In this document: piece by piece, positions 1 through 10,900 of the stretch | How positions within the stretch are numbered: position 1 is the stretch's first letter | Layout: every line of letters begins with the position of its first letter | DNA from: Echinostoma caproni | Lineage: Eukaryota; Platyhelminthes; Trematoda; Plagiorchiida; Echinostomatidae | NCBI GenBank assembly: GCA_900618425.1 | Contig: UZAN01045912.1 | Span: forward strand, 1-30,845 | Direction: 5' to 3' | DNA length: 30,845 bases | Translations under genes and position numbers: made by a program | Notes under the pieces: model-generated | What the model was told of the DNA's origin: nothing | Databases searched by the model: none | Seen by the model: the letters and a program-made list of their open reading frames with translations, nothing else

Positions 1-353
1 AACCACCACGATGCTTCCTCCAATGTCCGCGAGATTTTCTGCGAATCCTTTTGTATTTATATCTCACTGATTTTCCGAATTCAAGTACTTCAGGAGGTAA
101 ATTAGAGTTCTTGATGCTTACCATGAAGGCGTTATGAAATATCGCGACCGGCGTCATCGTAATTGCACAATATGTCTATGGAAACGACCCACAAAATTAA
201 TTGATGTATAGAAACAACGGGAATGTCAGTGACTATGTGACAATGATCGAACGGAAAGCAACAGCACGGCCGAATTTGAAGGCCCCGTCAACACACATTT
301 CGTTTAAAGTTTTATCTGTTAGATTGAAATCTCATGATGAAGTTGTGAAAAGT
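1..353. other. Intergenic, no gene recognised
   Basis: AT-rich sequence without a convincing open frame. The short frame at 201-446 runs into the tRNA-like repeat that follows and does not resemble a protein. Nothing else is seen here. Confidence 0.5.
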
Positions 354-432
354 TCAGTAACCTTGGTAGGATTCGAACCCACGTATGGACAACGCCTACG
401 CTTTTGTATAGCGTACGCTCTACCCGGGTCAC
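354..432 (-). repeat. tRNA-derived SINE copy (family A), minus strand
   Basis: The reverse complement carries a perfect RNA polymerase III B box, GGTTCGAATCC (369-379 on the plus strand), preceded by a GGGTAGAGCG half A box. It aligns with the copy at 446-539 through the B box and on into the shared tail TTACTGAACT. The two copies face each other and form an imperfect hairpin. No acceptor stem can be folded, so this is a tRNA-derived SINE head and not a tRNA gene. The family name is only a label for this window. Confidence 0.6.
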
Positions 433-445
433 TACTACCGGTGTG

Positions 446-539
446 ACCTCGTAGCTTAGCTGGTAGAGCGTGCGTTGTAAAGAAGCGTAGGCGGTGTTCA
501 TGCGTGGGTTCGAATCCCACCGACCTTACTGAACTGTTT
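446..539 (+). repeat. tRNA-derived SINE copy (family A), plus strand
   Basis: An A-box-like TAGCTTAGCTGG lies at about 452-463 and a perfect B box GGTTCGAATCC at 507-517, the internal pol III promoter of a tRNA-like unit. The spacing is longer than in a normal tRNA, and the 5' and 3' ends do not pair into an acceptor stem, so a working tRNA is unlikely. The segment after the B box, ending TTACTGAACT, is shared in inverted orientation with 354-432. A nearby tRNA origin (Lys- or Thr-like D arm) is a guess. Confidence 0.6.
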
Positions 540-2810
540 ACCATTTCAACATAACATTCTGCCTATTCATGCTGCTGTGAATTCCATAACCTCATCAAAA
601 ATCAGAAAACACTACACTTAACTCGAATAATTTTCACCATTGTTAAAAATGTTCACACCGAAGACACGACCGAATGAGCAGAACGGAGTGGGTGACCGAA
701 TGGCATTTCTCAAACTGCCGCTGTCTACTGCTGCCGGTAATCCATTGTTCACCAAATCATGCGGGCAGAGACTGTCACTCCTCGGAATCAAAACCTAGGA
801 TAGTTCTTTATCCGACCAGGGCAGTGAAACCACCAAATGGTGCACCTTGCGTAGAATCCATTGGTTGTTATTCTTGCCAGCGATCTGTGGCGACATTAGA
901 TGCGATATTTCAGATAGTTCAACAAGGACCAATCCACTTGGAAGATTAGGAATTAGTTCCAGTGCGTCTCACTCATCTCGTTTGCGTTATCAATCGATCA
1001 AGGTTGATATTTTTGGATGATGAATAGGTTAGTAAGAACATTTGGTAGGTTCCTGGAATCTCGTATGTTTTACAGGACGTACCATACAGTAAAAATGAAC
1101 TGATAACCTTTTGTTGTAAGTCAAATTGAGTTAGATGCATCACCATGAAACAACATGGAAAAGTTCAATGGACCTTTGCTCAAATATCCAAATAAGTATC
1201 GAGTCTTACGTCATTCGCAGTCAAAATTAGGGTACCAATGTGATCCTTATTTTAGCCCTGTGAACACCTTTAACAACTGAACAATAAATTCGCCATCTAA
1301 CAAACGTTTCAACAATTTTTGTTGAGGATTTCTTGAAAACATTGTGATTCATAAACGAGTGCTTGCTTTACTCCTAATCGAGGTNAAGTTTAAGCGGTGA
1401 AAACGGGACGGATATTGAGCATTTTCACGACTTGAGCTTTTATTGATGACGGCAGTCGTTCAGTCAACAGTGGACCAAGACAAGATGTGCCGAATTGATT
1501 TTTTTCCGTTGCCATGTCACTCCCAAATCACCTTCTTGTTGATACTGTACAAAACTGCCTCAGACCCAGGATTGCAGTCTAGGTCTTACTAGGAGTTCTT
1601 TAGGGATTAGATCTCAATTGTCCACTGTGAAACAATTACAGCATAGCCTAAAATGTTAGAAAACATTCACTTACTACATATGTTTATGAAGCGAAAAAGA
1701 TGTTACCAATGGCAACGATACAAACAACAACTTTGTTTTTTTCAACCAGCATTTTATGTTCGCTAATTTTATTTAATTGTTGCAATGCGTATTTCAACCG
1801 AACGGAATGCTGGATGTCCTGCTTTCGCACTTTTCGTTTTTAACTGGACTTTTAATACAATGTTCTGTGAGGCAGTGGCAAATCAAGCAACAGTAAGAAC
1901 AACAAATGACACAAATAATAGGCATTCAGAATTTCGGTTAGACGATGGCTTCTCCAAACAACTGAGTTACTATGTCTGCGCCCTATGGGTGGCATGACTC
2001 AATGCAAATGAATACTATTGGAAACGGGACGTTTGGTGGAACCATTTTTCGCGTCTGATAACCGACATTCGTCAGCTCGCAGTTTCATGCACCTTGGTTA
2101 TACTTGTCAGACAAACCAGATTGATCGTAAAGATGTACCACAATAATGTATTCTCTGAAACAAAATTTATTTATTGTTTGCATTTCGATACAATATTACG
2201 ATGGTTTCAACTAAGAATCATTAAAATATAATCAGTTAGTATGTGAAGCCATGTGGCGCACAATCAATGCAGAACTTTCCACCTTGATTTTAATGGTTTG
2301 GTGATGTTCAAGTTAATTTTCACTACCATTGCCATGAACACGTTTTACGTCTCAATTAAATGAAATAAGTATGGGTTTCAAATTAAGTCGTTGAAGTTGT
2401 TATCGGGGCAGTATCAGCATGCAACAACTCCCAGGAAGAACCCATATAAACATTCTATCACTTCAAACGGTGATGTAAATCAAAAGCAGTTCGGTTTCAT
2501 TGAGTTTGTGTCAACTGGAATAAAAAATGTAAATAAGGATGGTCACACGCATTTTCACAAGGCCAATAAGGAAGGATACTGCAGTTGGTGACATCCTGAT
2601 ACACCTTGCTCCATAATTTGTCAGTGATTGTAACCCACTGTCACTGAAGCAAAATCTCTCAAGCGGTTCATGCCGCCAACTTGTAGCCACCGCAGATCGT
2701 GTGGTCACAGCTAACCAATAAGATTGAAAGGATGTAAATAGCCAATCAAAACCCTCAAACATGAATATAAACGCGGACATACTGAGGACTGGGGCTTGCC
2801 CAAAGTTACA
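540..2810. other. Intergenic, no gene recognised
   Basis: Mostly AT-rich. A more balanced stretch at 674-949 is open for 91 codons (start ATG, Cys-rich middle), but I recognise no domain and see no splice context that would make it an exon. One N lies at 1385. The minus strand of 2511-2780 is open for 89 codons over a segment that resembles no family I can name. No RNA gene or mobile-element coding sequence is visible. Confidence 0.4.
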
Positions 2811-2873
2811 CTGACGATGTTGTCTAGCCTGGCTACGAAACGTCTGCTAACAACACTTCTATGTCGGTGAACA
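2811..2873 (+). repeat. Structured repeat with hammerhead-like core (copy 1)
   Basis: The sequence reads CTGACGA (2811-2817), one T, a stem of five pairs in six positions (GTTGTC with GGCTAC around a 6-nt loop), then GAAA (2837-2840). This is the order CUGANGA, stem II, GAAA seen in hammerhead ribozymes. An ungapped 63-nt alignment with the minus strand at 13455-13517 gives 43 identities, and one stem pair changes from G-C here to A-T there. That compensatory change supports a conserved RNA fold. No matched stem III or cleavage triplet is clear, so catalytic activity is not claimed. Confidence 0.55.
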
Positions 2874-3339
2874 CCCCGCCAAGAACATCACGTTTCTAGA
2901 ACTTATTTTCCTGCAACTTGTTATTCAATAGAAAAGAAATATGAGGAAAAAAGAGGGGAAACGTTACAAGCAAATGCTTAGTAAGATTGCACTTCCCGGT
3001 TTGTTCCATGCTATATTTGGTGTAACTAAACTGTTAAAGATCGCTGAAAAGGAAACAAAATCTGTCCATCGCGTCCACTGTCTGTTGGTCATTGCGGTGC
3101 CACAGTGAAATTGCGCTGTAAGCCTTTTTGAACTATCAGACTCTCCATCACTCAAATGATTGTAGCCACATGGTATGCAGATTAGTATTACTTTTCGCAG
3201 TAGTGGACCTGCTGCAAGAATTAGATGTTCATTTACAGTAGTTACTTCCCTTGGAAGTAGTTGTGTGGTTCAGATTTTTCTAGTGCTTACACAGAACTAC
3301 TTGCACTAGCTACTTCATCTCACTTGGTGCTAAACTGCC
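2874..3339. other. Intergenic, nothing recognised
   Basis: AT-rich sequence with only short chance frames (for example 2964-3155 minus). The first bases after the structured repeat may still belong to that element, but I cannot place its end. Confidence 0.4.
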
Positions 3340-3620
3340 GATTTTACATTCGGAATCGTTGTGGTGATCTGGGCCTACGAGACGACGTGTACGCTAGAGC
3401 TACGCGTTACAGTTTTTGGACAACTGCGATAAATCAAACTTCACGAGGGACGTCAGCAACGCGCGTACGTGTCACTGCTTCTGACTACATACCATAGGTT
3501 GAGCGTACCACGCAATCAGAGACCATGAGGCCCAGATAGAAGCAGAACGATGGAAGCAATGCTGGAGAGCGATTGATAGAAGCCCAGATAACAAAGAACT
3601 TACCTTGTGGGTACTATTTA
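3340..3620. other. CpG-richer patch, probable old repeat
   Basis: This stretch differs from its surroundings. It is richer in G+C and in CpG words (ACGAGACGACG, CTACGCG, CAACGCGCGTACG) and carries repeated short words such as GCCCAGATA (two copies). An open frame at 3261-3497 covers part of it but looks like no known protein. The composition suggests a transposed repeat or a relic of coding sequence. Which of these it is cannot be decided from the sequence alone. Confidence 0.25.
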
Positions 3621-4741
3621 ATCCCAATTTTTTGTTTCAGTAAATGAACTACAACTGCTGAGGTCTTTTCCTCGCGTCTCAGCTACATGGAAAATTGCAC
3701 GTAAGTACCAGTGCGGTCCAGTGCTTACGTGATCCAGTCCGTGATTGCTGATCCTTTATTCGTATTCTGTGACCTGTATTGCGTGATTCGTATTCCGACT
3801 TCAGTGCATACTACTAATACCATTACCACAACCACTACATTCGCAAGCCACCAGCTCAGTGGAGTGAAGGTGGAAGAGAAACTTTTGTCAATGAATAGCA
3901 GAGAAGGGTGATGTTGCATGTTAGATAACCATTAGGATACGCTGGATCAATTTCAGTAACATTCTTCGTGTCTTTTTTTACCTAAACACGTGTGAACATC
4001 TAATACACAGATTCATTCAGGCGAAAATAAACAAAAATTGTTTCCCTATTAGTTGTAAGCTAAATGCATTGCAGGATAGTTTGATTTTGACTGATTGAGC
4101 GTCTGATATTCGAATGATTTTTGGCTTTTCACTGAAATCACGCAACGCAGTTCATAAAATGGTGGTTGGTAAAAGTAGTGTGAAACAAAGAAACAAGAAA
4201 GAAATGCATTGAAACACTCTTGCGGGTAATCAATCTGATCGGAGCAATTGCTCAGTTTATCGTCATCGAGGAAAGGAAAATGTCTATCTTTAAGTTGTTT
4301 GAAAATTCTACAGCAACAGAAGCGATCGAGTCAGTCAAGACCAGATATAAATGAGTGTGCATTGCATTCTATGTCATGCGTTGGTATTTTGAGATCTATC
4401 ACTTTTTATCTTCGAACACTTCTTCTCAACATGCAAATGTAAATCCATCCATTGACGTTACAGATGATTCCAAATTTGATGAGAATAAAGTTAAGCTATT
4501 TTGGAATTCCCACCATGCAACTAAACAAGTACGTTGCCCATTTTTTGGAGCTGACAACAATAGGCATTATCAAGCAATAGCACAATACCCATGACTTTGA
4601 ACTCTGTGTAACGTTTTGCTATAAACATATTTCAAAAGGGAAGACCACATCGATTAACTGCTGCATTTCATCGTAGTGCATACTTAAGAAAAGATGCAGC
4701 ACTTATTTTTTGTCCACATGCTGAGTTGCTTTTCATTTTAC
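3621..4741. other. Intergenic, nothing recognised
   Basis: Contains a short ACC/ACA-rich simple stretch near 3810-3840 and otherwise AT-rich sequence. Frames at 4248-4442 and 4355-4594 show no domain. The missing 5' part of the Penelope-like element starting at 4742 was searched for here and not found. Confidence 0.4.
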
Positions 4742-5613
4742 GGTAGTTTCATTAGTTTTGATAAAACACAATTTCGTGCGCATATTCCTTTTGCTCAACT
4801 GGTAGAACTCTATGGTGTTGTTATGTTAATGAGATCTTCGTTATAAACAACATCACGGACCACGGAGAAAAGCCATTTAATCGATCATACACCATTCATC
4901 CCAAAATTCAGCTAGCTTGTTAGCAAGAGCGGGATGACTGCATCGAGCTTTTATTTATGAACATTACTCGTCCACCAGATGGACCAATCAAAATATCTGC
5001 TTTTCAAAAGACCACGTGGCCTGAGCAATATTCGCATTTCACGAGTTTCATCCCCATTTAATACAAAATTGGTCTCGTTCGAACACTATTTCATCGTGCT
5101 CGGGAAATATACACAGAGGACTCGTTAAACGATGAAAGTGATCTCATAAAAGAACTACTGCACGCAAATGAATTCACCGTCAAGGACAGTAAAGTAATAA
5201 CAAAGGTAGAAAACCTAGTAACGGTGGCTAAAATACAAATTGTTTTGAAGTTCGTATACAAACGGGATGAAATGAGTGAACCAGTTATCATGAAGTTGAA
5301 CTCTTCCGCCACGCCTGTTTTTTACGCCAGTGACTCGGTCATTGTTTCCAGTATCGCCTAGGAACCAGCGACGTCGGTGTAAGAACCATTGCCCCCGTCC
5401 GCCGAAGCGAATTTTATTTACCAATTCAAATATGAATGCTCGGTCATCTACACAGGCAGGAAAGAACGGCAGTAATGTCACCAAATGACCCAACACATCT
5501 CGATGTGGCTTAAGAAAGTGATAGGTGACACGTTTGTAACAGTTACGTCATCGAATGATAACACAAAAGATATTCCAACAGAAAAAATTGTCACTCCAAC
5601 TCACGCATTTTAG
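4742..5613 (+). pseudogene. Decayed Penelope-like retroelement: RT, connector and GIY-YIG nuclease
   Basis: From 4810 to 5613 one frame can be followed without indels, broken by stops at 4921, 5059, 5359, 5380 and 5473. In order it shows: YVNE-IFVI (4822-4845), the position of the RT catalytic YVDD, with both Asp lost; TRPPDGPIKISAFQK, then TTWPEQYSHFTSF, the RT end; YKIGLVRTLFHRAREIYTED (5062-5121), the connector; then NFIYQFKYECSVIYTGR (5410-5460), the GIY-YIG core with its Cys and the YxG turn; and QHISMWL after it. Upstream, in another frame, IPFAQLVEL (about 4784-4810) looks like the RT segment before the active site, so roughly 60-70 codons seem deleted and fused. This is a dead fragment; terminal repeats were not found. 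The family assignment rests on domain order and motifs recognised by eye. Confidence 0.8.
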
Positions 5614-7392
5614 GTTATCTAAAATATAATAAACAGAAACAGTAAAATGTACCAAGGTTCTAGCCATTCATACCCTCAAACCAGATCTTCGCAAACAAAG
5701 TTAATGTTCGGTTACATTGGCTTTGTCTTGATGATTGACCCTTCAATCGTTCGTTTTGTTGAATTGTTGTGTTGTGCTGTCCGTTGGGATTAGCGATTTT
5801 GTCTTTGTCACAAAGTTATCTTACTGACTATAAAAATCAGTTTGACTGCGGTACACGCATGTACAGATGCAGCGAAATGACCAGCAATACATTGTACAAA
5901 CCAATGTTTCTGACTTCTCTATTCAAAAGTGCGAACCTCAATGTGTGTCACGGCAAAACTAGTTGAATAATTCAATCTGAAAATCCTTACCATGTGCTGC
6001 TCTCTGAAATTATACATTGGTACTTCAGTCCTGGTTGCATGATACAGAAATCACTGAAACACATAGTGACTGGATAACTTTACTCACCAAGATCATTGTA
6101 TACTCCACTGGCATGAAGTTCAGAAATGAAAAAAGGAAGAGCCAAAAAAGAAAATATTTTCTAATTTTTGCTAGCTCATTACAACATCTGCTGAATACGG
6201 GCAAGAGCCCCATCGATCACCCATGTCACCTTTGAGTTAGTCGGCATGTGTTCGTGGGCTTCTTTGCCTAACCGTAGTAGTAATAACACCACAGTGCGTG
6301 AGTCGCTCAGACCCATGTATCTCTGTGCGCTTTGCGATAAATGAGAACAGTAAAGTCAATCGGATAGAAGTTACAGAGAATCAGAAGCACCAAACAAAAC
6401 GATCAACAGATTGACAAATGGATCCTATACTCTGCCATACATATCAAGATTACCTATCCATCATTTACAATTTATTCCTTCAGAGGATTACATATTCCTC
6501 AAACACGTTTTTGGAATCCCTTAGCGCGAGGACTAATACAAAAAAATATCTAAGCGTTGCACATATGTCGGACGTATTTTAAAAGTTTGTTTTGCGCCTC
6601 AATTGTTTTCAGTAATGCATATATGCTTTGCATGCGATAAACCAAAGGAAGTGATTCAAAAGTTGCCATACTGATTTGTATTGCCTTCTGTTCCAATCCA
6701 CAAATCGAACAAAAGGGGCAGGAATCATCAACATATATCGAATTAAAAATTGACGAGATTTGTCTTGTTTTTACTTCAATGTTTTACATCAAAGCATAAC
6801 TCATGGAGGCTTATCTTTTGTTGCTACTGAACAGTTCTGATTTAAATGGAAACCAGTCTTTCAATTATTATTTAAAACAGTAAAATCAAAGATTTTTCCT
6901 TTCATTTTGTGTGTAATCTCGCGCAAACAAAGCACCATGAGCACGAGCTTATAGAACATATTCTGTTATATTTTAAGCTTTTAAAGCCAACCACTTCAAG
7001 TTTGACATTTCGAGATGTGTTAATTGCGGGGTAGGAAATCGAAACACAGAATCCATGAAATAATATTTTTTCCAAGGCAGCTTTATTGAACGATACGCGA
7101 ATTACTATGACAAAATGGGGTATTTTTAAGGTAAAAGGCAAGTAACTATGATTTCCGGGTTAAAGCGTTGTATACTTCTGGTCTGGATTGGATTTCGTAA
7201 CTCCTATTCTGGTTGGTTGACGAAGGTCAAAGTGGGAACAGGAATGAATTTTCATCCAATCAAATTACACCAGTGTGACGTGTCCCAACCTCGGACCACA
7301 AACTTGTGGACTATTTGAATGTTGAACGTTTTTCGCAAACCATAACAAGCTTCTCAGTATGCTATTGTAAACTCCGCCTATGGGTTTGCACA
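5614..7392. other. 5' flank of the channel-subunit gene
   Basis: No other gene is recognised. Promoter elements cannot be assigned with confidence. Just before the coding start a pyrimidine-leaning CTTCTCAG ends at 7357 and could be a 3' splice site, either for a 5'-UTR intron or for spliced-leader trans-splicing, which trematodes use. That would leave a 35-nt leader in front of the ATG at 7393. Confidence 0.35.
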
Positions 7393-7920
7393 ATGTCCAA
7401 ATCCCGTTCTGTAGTTGAAGACTACAACCACGGACCCCTGATATCTATGTTATTTCAGCCGGATCCGATAGCTCAGATGGAACCTGAACACATAAACGGA
7501 ACATCCAATCTACGTCAATCGAAACAGTTATGTAGTGGTGGCACTACCAGTACTACTGCTGCGCATCAGGTGACTGCAAACTGGCGTGCCAGACATCGAA
7601 CAAACTACCGTGAACCGCTACTTAAAATAACCTATCTGACTTGTGCTACCCTAATCACAACAACGTTTATTGTGGAATGTATTTTGCTTCACCTCGTCAT
7701 AATGCCCTACTGTCACGAGTCCGGATTTACACCGAACGAATGCGCCTACAAACAAGCACATGTTGTTCTGAATGCGGTAAAATGTGAGAACAAGTGTTCC
7801 AAAGATCGGTCCAGTTTTCGGTGTATTCGGGTGGTGGTGACCTACACGAAAATGGGACGAAATTATACGGCCAATTTGTTTGATAATATTGCCACATATC
7901 AACATTATCATACTCTCGGG
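7393..7920 (+). CDS. KCNMB: BK-channel beta subunit (KCNMB family), coding exon 1, residues 1-176
   Basis: Encodes the N-terminal two thirds of an auxiliary subunit that would sit with the pore-forming slowpoke (BK) calcium- and voltage-gated K+ channel and tune its gating. Residues 1-78 are a polar, Ser/Thr-rich cytosolic tail. Residues about 80-104 form TM1 (ITYLTCATLITTTFIVECIL). The extracellular loop follows, with Cys107, 117, 131, 135 and 144, the family-like SSFRCIRVVV (Cys followed by a beta strand) and an N-glycosylation site NYT at 157. The start is the ATG at 7393; the frame is open further upstream to 7306, but that position is GTG and no in-frame ATG precedes 7393. The exon ends GGG with donor GTAAGT, phase 0. 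Membership rests on topology, cysteines and the match continued in exon 2. An arthropod TipE-like subunit is the nearest alternative. Confidence 0.82.
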
Positions 7921-10900
7921 GTAAGTTAAGCGTTGGTGTTACGCAATCGGGAAGTCCGAATGATGGACACCCAGGGGGGAGCAGGGTTTGTTCACTAATA
8001 TCTGAACGCGAAAAGTAGAATAAGCAATATTATTTCAAGGCAAATTCGAAAACATAGAGAAATTCAGTTTGTCTTATTTATTGAGCCGTGAATCATCAGG
8101 TTACATCTGACATTTGCCTGATTAGTATAGCTGTTTCAAAACAAACAGTTTATATTTTACTCTTTACCAATTTTTATTATCCGACAGATAGCGTGTAATA
8201 AAAAGCTGATTCTAGAAGTTAGCATTATATTCAACGTAATCAAAACCATTTTAAAAGCAGTATTTATTTTCTGTGGTACGAAGACACACGTTCGGCAACT
8301 GATGCTGAAAGTTGGAATGACTAATATTGAGATCTCTGAACCAAAGTGGTTTTCATTTCCTGTGGCAGGAATGAATGTGAAATTAAGATTGATTTTCACG
8401 CTTCAACTTCTAATGAGGCGCACGCGTGTCAATACAGTCATAGTTGACGCGCACTTGAGTATCAGAGAAAGCCCAACTTTAAACAAAACACTGGCACTAC
8501 CTTTTGAACTCTCAAGGGAACAACCAATTGAGTGGTTTCGCATGTAAGCTCGAGGGGCAACTATGAGGCCAAACTGATCAGCATTTGTATCTCAAACTAT
8601 CAGAGTTCCAATAGAAAGATGAAAGGAGCACACCGGAGAATAGGAATGTTCATTCCATTCTAAATATCACAGGGTAAAGTAAACGCCATCATGAAGAATA
8701 TTATTGCTGGTTTAGGCAATGGATTCGGAATATGTAAGTTGTTTGTGAAAGTGTACTTATAGAGTTATTGTTCCTCAACAGTGGAAGGCACTGGGAGCAC
8801 AGGACAATGGTTTTGTGGTGCTGACCACTTAAACTATTCAAAGTGGCTCTTGGTAGTTCGCTACACGTCAACATTAAATGGGCGGGGGGGGGACAACAAC
8901 GGACAAAACAAGACAGGAACCGAACAGTTGATGCACGGTTTTCAGGCTAGTTCGCATGATACCGATTAGGAAATCGGTGCCTAAAGAGCATTTTTTTGTT
9001 TTGTGTAGGCTGATACTACTAGTGAGCACCGATAAGTGCGAGTCACGTTTGGTTGGTGAATAAACTTCCATTTTTTGCAAATAGGTTTTGCTACCTATTT
9101 ATTCTCGCTTAGGAATTAGAAATATATTTCCGTGGACAAATGAATAAGTAATTTTATCATGAAGTCAATTGTGAATTGGGTTCTCTTGGTGTCTCGTTTT
9201 CGTTCTCGTATCGTCGTATGTCCTAATGAACCTTATTGTGCGGATTGAAAGGAGGCATTTTTGTGGATGAAATTTTATTGTCCGATTTCTGTAATGTATT
9301 CTGGAGCTTAATGCTTGGAAAGGTTTACAGCTGTGTCTACAAATAAGAGGTTGTGTTACAGATAATACATTGTTTGTAACATGGCTATCTCAGTAAGAGT
9401 TTTCTGCAACAGTATTATCTTCACATTTCTGGACCTAATATTATTGTTATTTTATGAAACATTGGCCTTGTTTTCCTGAAATTTGTGGATTTTTATGGGA
9501 GACAACTTCATCAGTGATAGTGTTATGATGACGGTGCAGGAGTTCGGAAAACGCCATCATCTCCACAACCTTGGTGACTTTGTGCTCACTAAACAACTAG
9601 CGGCTTCTAAACCATTAATAGATTAATTCAGTTTGAGGTTTCTCTTTCTCTGTCGAACTTTTTCTCTTTCACCGGCAATAAATTTACGTGCAATGTAAAT
9701 GTAATTCAACCACAACTTCACAAGAGTCAGTGACGTTCTGCCATTCTAGTCTATTTGTTAGCAAGAGACGATTGCCTTGATAACAAAAACTCATTTTCTT
9801 TTAGTGTTACTCAACCATAACTTTCGTAATGCGAATTTCATCCCCTTCCATCATGATTTCGTAAAACAACATAACGTTCGCAGATGCAACCCCACCTAAG
9901 GTATTTTATTAGTGATTTTGCTTCCTGAACGGTTGGACAAGCAGTGCAACATCGAATTCATCTAAAATCCTGGATTGTTAACCGCAACGAAGCTGAGTTA
10001 AACGACTGTAGAACTAACAATATTTATCTTGTAGTGGTCTTTCCAGAATTAATAACAAACAGTGCTACGAGGTCAATCCAAATTAAATAGCTTGGGTTGA
10101 CTTCTGAAGGGACTCATTTCAAGATACTGTACTGGGTTACTTTTGATAATAACTCTCTGATTTGGTGTCTAAAAGTTCGCCTGATAAGCATTCAATATCG
10201 GCATATACTTTTATCGTCCAGGGGACTTACCTGTTTCGATTAAGTTACCCACTGGGATATACAATTTTTAAAACTATTCTTGGAGTAATGTTTCGAGGAA
10301 AAATAGCATTCATTGGTATGTAAAATTGTTCAGTGGTTAGCAGATTACGTCAGAGAATTAAGAGTATTAATTTACTCTAAAACGAGTCAAAGCATGCAGA
10401 CACGCAAGACACGTACTTCCTTGGTTTGAGGGTACACTCGGAAAACAGAAATTATTCACGTTAAATATTTCAATCGAATATACCACCCCTGGTCATAGTT
10501 GATTGCCAAACATTGCATGTGATGGAAGCCCCCAGTGAGGCACCGTAGTTTGGGCAACATTCAAAATGAAAAAGGAGCAAGGGAGTCTGCAGTAGGCACC
10601 AGTTAAGATGCAGCGAAATCGTCCAGGACATAAATTGTGCAACGTTGCTATACTGGCTTCTCTTTTCAAAGGAGTTCTATGTATAAAGTAACTTTGTTTT
10701 TAACAGGTTTAAGTTGCTTTAAAAAACTTCTCCGGCAAATGTAACGAGAACAAGCAGCTTTGAGGCACTGTTTGGATAAAGATTCATTTTTAACGACGAG
10801 GCAAAAGATGATCCACATAATACATCTCAGATCATTTCCTCTCTCCTAAGATAGTAAATTATTCTTGATTACAACTTTCGACTATGGTTTAGGGCTGTTT

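Noticed and set aside
446..539. A functional tRNA gene
   Set aside because: A and B boxes are present, but the spacing is too long and the ends cannot pair into an acceptor stem; a mirrored copy lies beside it, so it is a SINE.
5091..5496. Minus-strand ORFs of 73 and 93 codons
   Set aside because: They are antisense shadows of the Penelope-like RT connector and GIY-YIG region read on the plus strand.
7306..7392. N-terminal extension of the channel subunit by 29 codons
   Set aside because: The frame is open, but its first codon is GTG and contains no in-frame ATG before 7393; a eukaryotic start at the ATG is more likely.
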